A stretch of DNA of 64,000 nucleotides, from assembly GCA_004369085.1 (NCBI GenBank), contig ML210255.1, positions 1 to 64,000 on the forward strand. Reading direction: 5' to 3'. The notes below the pieces were generated by a model. That model searched no databases and was not told the DNA's origin. It saw nothing but the letters and a program-made list of their open reading frames with translations. This document shows, piece after piece, positions 59,901 through 64,000 of this stretch. Source of the stretch: Coprinopsis marcescibilis (Eukaryota; Basidiomycota; Agaricomycetes; Agaricales; Psathyrellaceae). The stretch's first letter is position 1; every line of letters starts with the position of its first letter. Made by a program: the position numbers and the translations under genes.

Positions 59901-60142
59901 CTGCACGACCTTGCAGCCCTTCGGCAGCCAAGCTTTTGGGCCTGAAATCGTCCTCGAAGCATCGCGGAGATAAAGGGAAGGGGAAGGTGAAACCCAAATC
60001 CGCGAGTACCAGCAAATCGGAGGGTAGCAGCCCGGTTCGGCTCGAACATCCGCGGTTGAGTGTTGGTGAGGATGTTGGGTTTGTCTTCGAGGAGGCGTTG
60101 TTGGCGCAACAGTTGCTGAAGAGGCTTGATGAGAGTGTTTAG
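56972..60142 (+). CDS. Seven-helix-like membrane protein with long Ser/Pro/Thr-rich tail
   Basis: Family not recognised. The ATG at 56972 gives MASTTVPTVLQAISPALTFL. Hydrophobic segments: ALTFLVPLFALVLLVLTV, MVAYIAIAVLAVLSTLYGAF, GGSVLYLANEYAAVAF, YWMTALVIELVC joined to ATLICLVFSAVS, VPPALCLLFIASAIPLLVLA, LLVFLIASQFAALVAFALEI, and AYAVLQILRTVLMVLCIIGV. About seven helices with a ~125-residue loop between the fifth and sixth. An intron after MAAFL joins in phase 1 to TIRQPTCDAVLPPTVDLS and a tail of ~630 residues rich in Ser, Pro and Thr (TPTPSQNSTPTPTPTRAPTP; SGRESRSGRESR), ending EEALLAQQLLKRLDESV. The layout recalls a GPCR with a phosphorylatable cytoplasmic tail, but no receptor motif is present. 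Four exons. Confidence 0.75.
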
Positions 60143-61361
60143 ATGTAAGTCACTTAGCTTTCTGTTCCCCTTCCTTGTGCTGATGTTGTATACCAGATCA
60201 AGCGTACACCACACTGGTCACCATTCCTCGTTCCTCTCGATGCGTCGGCATCAATCAGGTCCCTCGCCTGCAACATTCTTTCAATCACCACCGCCTTTCC
60301 AAATTCTGATATTCGCAAAACCAAACTGTACCTTGTGTAATGTTTATTCTTACTTATCATTCTGTTCTTATTCCTTAATTTATTTCGGTGACGGTTCCTT
60401 CACGACCGTTTGTATTATTAGCGCCCCTTTTCTATCGACCATCCGATTCTGCTCTACTTCGCCTTTTTGGATTGTTTAGCATTCCCCAGTTACTAGTTTC
60501 TTCTCTCTCTACTCTTTACTTGCGGTTTTTCTACGTTTCTCTTCTATGGCCGGGCGATTTAACATTTTCAAAAATGCGGATTAATTTTATTTGTTTGCTA
60601 GTACTATTTTTTCGATTAGACATTTCGGCTCCAGCTCTTACTATTGCTGAATTATCAGTCCATTCTTTTTCGTTTCAAACACTCGGCGTCTTCCTTCCCT
60701 CCTTTCCCGCCTACAACGCCCCCTTCGTTAATCTTTCCACCCGACGACTCGTACATTCTTTCACGAATCCTTCACGGCATTCTTTATTCTGCACTTTACT
60801 CCACCACGGGTTACGCCTTGACGTGCCTATACGCTCTTTATGGCTTCGTGCTTGCATTGTTCCCGACAGAAAGAATTCTTCCTTCATGTTCACTCATTAT
60901 CCATTCATTCACTAATCACTTGTACTATCGAACGTCAACAAATTTGAAATAGCGCTTTTCTTCTAGGTTTATTAGTAGCGACTGTCGGTTAGTTGCGCGT
61001 AGTTCAACTCGAATATAATCCTGAGTTGAAAGAACTTTCCGGACCAGGTACCAGCTAAATCGTGGGAGAGTCGTGAGGTAGGGCCAATGCTGATGCTTAG
61101 TCTTTCCTGAACCACAATTCATTCACTTGTCATCAAATGACTGTGATATTGCTTCTCTGGCCTGAATCTGTGCGGTGCAGAGGATGTAGGTCCAAATATC
61201 ACGTTTCTAGTGAGGTACCGTTACTAACTGCGACAGAAATCGTGAAGCGACAAGTGGCACTCCTACTACCGGTGCAGCGAATGCTGTGCGCGCTATTGTG
61301 CTTCGTTCGCCCTTATTTGACTTTCTCATTGGAACACGCTTGCCCATAACCAGACACAAGG
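60143..61361. other. Intergenic
   Basis: 1.2 kb, strongly T/C-rich on the plus strand between 60200 and 60900; open frames there are an effect of composition. No gene recognised. Confidence 0.45.
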
Positions 61362-63732
61362 ATGCAGTATCGCGGAGTGCACGAAACGACCTTGCAGGTT
61401 ACCCCCTTTGCTGGGCGGGGACCTCGAGACAATGGTCCAGCCGGTTATTGCGACGGACGCTGTGAGTTCTCATCTTTTGTGAGTTGGTCTTCTTATCTGT
61501 TCTAAACTAATTGGTTCCACCTCAGGCACGAGCAGACTGGAATTGCAGGACAGTGGGGTGGGAGATATCACTTCGGACGTGGATGAAGAAAGTCGAGGAT
61601 GGGCCCTGTATGATCACCTCTCCAATGCTCACCCTATCCTGGATCGGAATGAAATCGCGTCTGTCGCTGCAGAGGCAGTTCGGATATTTCTTCGGCTGGC
61701 AGACAAGGACCCTACAACATATGAACCGCCGCTATCCGATGTACTCAACCGTTATGCCATTTACTGCTCGGCACTCGGGGAAGACGATGAAGCTCTGAGG
61801 ATTGGGGGACAGGCGGTTGATATCGGTCGTCGTTTGATGTCCAGGAACTCCCACAACCTCAAACTCTCCGGCCATTTATCCTCTTTGCTCTACAATCTCG
61901 CGCGCTACTTTGCGCAATTACAGCGTTTTCAAGAAGCCCTCCCGCCTATAGCAGAGGCATTCAGAGTTCTCCATCACCTGGCCAACAAAGACCCCGGATA
62001 CGAGCCACGTTTGGCAGATTCCACGCACCACTATGCAATCTATCTGTTTCACGCCAAGGAATACCAAAGAGCAATGGTGCACGCACACGAAGCCGTTGAA
62101 ATTCGTTCCCGCCTTGCAGGACAAGATCCTGCAAACTTTGAACACCACCTTGCATGGTCGCTACTCCGCCTTTCAGAGTGTTATTACTCTCTCGAACGCT
62201 ACGACGAGGCCCTCACGATCGTAGCTCAATCCATAGAGCTGCAAAGGCACTTAATAAGCCACAGCTTCGAGCCGGTTGCGTTTAAGCGTCTCCTTGCGGA
62301 CTCGCTGATCCACCACGCGTGTTGCCTGTCCGAGTCAAACATGAAATCGAATGCTCTTGGATCGGGAACGGAGGCGATGGTCATCCTCCGGGGTCTCGCA
62401 GCCTTATGGCCAAAGGAGTTCACTCGTCCCTACGTCGCCTCCATAACCAGATTGGCTTATGACCTCAGCTTTTGTGGTCGCTCAGCAGGGGTTGAGCTAC
62501 TGGAAAGCCTTTTAATATTTGCGTGTCGCAGATTGTCAAAACAGGATCCCGACGTACACGACCCCGCCCTTGCACATTGCCTTCACCAGCGTGCTCTTTC
62601 TCTATCGGCGAGAGGGTGGCACCACGATGCCCTTGAGCCGCAGGAGGAAGCGATACGCATACGCCAGCGATTCGCCAGGGTGAATCCCGCTGCTTACGAG
62701 CCCTTCCTCGCCGACTCACTCCATCAATACGCCCTCGACCTATCCCGAGTTGCGAGGTACAGCGACGCAGTTGAACCGGCGACCCGAGCTCTCGAAATTC
62801 GCATCCGACTTGCGTCGGTCGACATGGCCAAATACGAGGACGACCTTGCGTGGTCGTACTATAACCTTGCGTGCTACCTCAGCTCTTGCGACCGCTACGC
62901 AGAGGCGATTCCTCATTCAGAAGGTGTTGTTGAAATCCGACGCCAGATCGTGCAACGAAATCCACAGGACGAGACAGCTCTCTCATCGCTGCGGAACGCG
63001 ATCGAGAACTATGGGATGTACCTTTCTCAGATTGGGAGGTACAATGACGCGGTCGAGCCGGAGAAGGAGGCTGTTGACATTTGCCGCACGTTGGTCGCAT
63101 TGGATCCGGACCAGTTTGAGGGGACTCTTGCCACGACACTCTACATGCTGGCATTTGACCTCAATTACTGTGATCGAAACGAGGAGGCAGCAGACGCTGT
63201 GAAGGAAGCGATCGATATTCGTCGGCGTCTGGTGGCGAAAGACCGATATAGGTACATTGAGCACCTTGCCGACTCGCTCAACCAATATGCATGGTACCTC
63301 ATCCATTGCCCAAAACGTGTACATCAGGCATTCGGACCTGCGCACGAATCCGTTGCGATCTATCGAGAGATGCTGGAGAAGTTTCCCGATACTAATCGTC
63401 TAGAAGATTTGGCCAACAGTTTGGACACGGAGGCTCAGTCACTTTTCTTCCAGGAGAGGTACGAGGAGGCCTTGCCGCTGATAGAGGAGGCTCTTGAGAT
63501 ATACCCAAAGATGGTGAGCGGCGGTAATATCGAGAACTTTGATCATGTTGGGAGTGCGTTGTACCAGACGTATGGCAGGGTGCTCTGGAAATTGGGGAGG
63601 GAAGCTGAAGCAGTTGAACCACTGCGGGAGGCAGTCGTTATTTATTGTCGGCTGATCAAGGTGTCGCATCCTGGGCGGTATGAACGCCGGTTGGAAGACT
63701 GTGTTACCTTGTTGGAGGCTTTGACGAGTTGA
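61362..63732 (+). CDS. Tetratricopeptide-repeat protein, paralog 3
   Basis: Exon 1 61362-61461 (MQYRGVHETTLQVTPFAGRG...) joins in phase 1 after a 64-nt intron (61462-61525) to one long exon ending at 63732; total ~768 residues. From about residue 60 it consists of kinesin-light-chain-like TPR units, e.g. RIGGQAVDIGRRLMSRNS, HAHEAVEIRSRLAGQDPANF, ATRALEIRIRLASVDMAKYE, VKEAIDIRRRLVAKDRYRYI and LIEEALEIYPKM. The exon structure and the GPAGYCDGRC segment of exon 1 parallel paralog 2 (GPHGTWHDCDRNC), and the C-terminal half parallels paralog 1 (LNQYAWYLIHCP versus LNQHAWYLMHCP; TYGRVLWKLGREAEAVEP versus TYARVLWKVGRAEEAVKA). No NTPase, CHAT or kinase domain is attached. Role unknown; likely protein-interaction scaffold. 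Confidence 0.85.
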
Positions 63733-64000
63733 TTTCCAGTTGCTGAACGGTTGAACGAGTGGCGGGGCTTTTATGATGTGTATGTTTCATTCCTGTTGTC
63801 ATGCATGTACTTTTCCCGTCTTGTTAGAATGTAAAATGTATGTGTTTTAGTTACAAAAGGCCAATAATACCACAGTAATACCCGTCAACTGACAGCCAAA
63901 CTTTGCTATACCGGGTGGACGCGACCATTAGTATGGCAAACTGGCAAGAGCTTTTCTTCCACTTTCTTACTGCAACTTTTCCTCAAGCCTAGGCTTCTGC
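63733..64000. other. Right edge
   Basis: 3' flank of TPR gene 3; nothing else visible. Confidence 0.4.

Noticed and set aside
1..64000. CRISPR array, prokaryotic operon or phage content
   Set aside because: Intron-rich eukaryotic genes throughout; no regularly spaced repeats seen.

Overview
The window is nuclear DNA from a basidiomycete fungus, almost certainly an agaricomycete. Most genes are broken by short introns of about 45-65 nt with GT-AG borders. Several products belong to families typical of mushroom-forming fungi: proteins with DUF6534 and DUF6699 domains, a Git3/cAMP-receptor-like GPCR, an M43 metalloprotease, and TPR proteins with repeats of the form EA-x-x-IRR-x-LA-x-x-DP. I cannot fix the genus from sequence alone.

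Layout. 1.2-3.2 kb (-): seven-helix receptor. 3.9-4.5 kb (+): gluconokinase. 5.0-9.2 kb: a ~2 kb tandem duplication holding two copies of an unrecognised gene, with a stray 3' fragment of the neighbouring sphingosine-1-phosphate lyase gene between them; the intact lyase (-) follows to 11.2 kb. 12.1-13.7 (+): secreted M43 protease. 14.1-15.4 (+): LYAR-type zinc-finger nucleolar protein. 15.7-17.3 (+): ATG3. 17.7-19.0 (-): mevalonate diphosphate decarboxylase. 19.6-21.6 (+): coiled-coil protein resembling augmin subunit HAUS3. 21.9-26.0 (+): two TPR genes, the second cut short. 26.5-27.5 (-): RNase P subunit Rpr2/Rpp21. 28.7-30.1 (-): a HAC1/XBP1-type bZIP factor. 30.1-35.5: gene-poor. 35.5-37.3: a DUF6699 gene and a Ser/Pro-rich orphan. 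39.9-41.0 (+): pterin carbinolamine dehydratase-like protein. 41.5-43.4 (+): alpha/beta hydrolase ending in a peroxisomal signal. 43.7-46.9: divergent pair of mitochondrial genes (oxidoreductase-like protein and cytochrome c peroxidase). 47.37-48.53: a complete small DNA transposon. 49.8-51.4 (-): DUF6534 membrane protein. 51.4-57.0: gene-poor. 57.0-60.1 (+): membrane protein with about seven helices and a very long Ser/Pro/Thr-rich tail. 61.4-63.7 (+): third TPR gene.

The genes do not form an evident metabolic cluster; this is ordinary housekeeping content with lineage-specific families between. The most interesting signal is in the bZIP gene. Its bZIP-coding frame and a downstream acidic frame are out of register, and they join exactly when a 38-nt non-GT-AG segment is removed. 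That segment is bounded by Ire1-like stem-loops (CAG|CA at the 5' side, CTG|CAG at the 3' side), which is the expected architecture of an unfolded-protein-response switch mRNA. Other notable signals are the transposon with perfect 34-bp inverted repeats and an 8-bp target duplication, the tandem duplication that carried off the end of the lyase gene, and the trio of TPR paralogs. Exon boundaries were inferred by eye from reading frames and splice signals.
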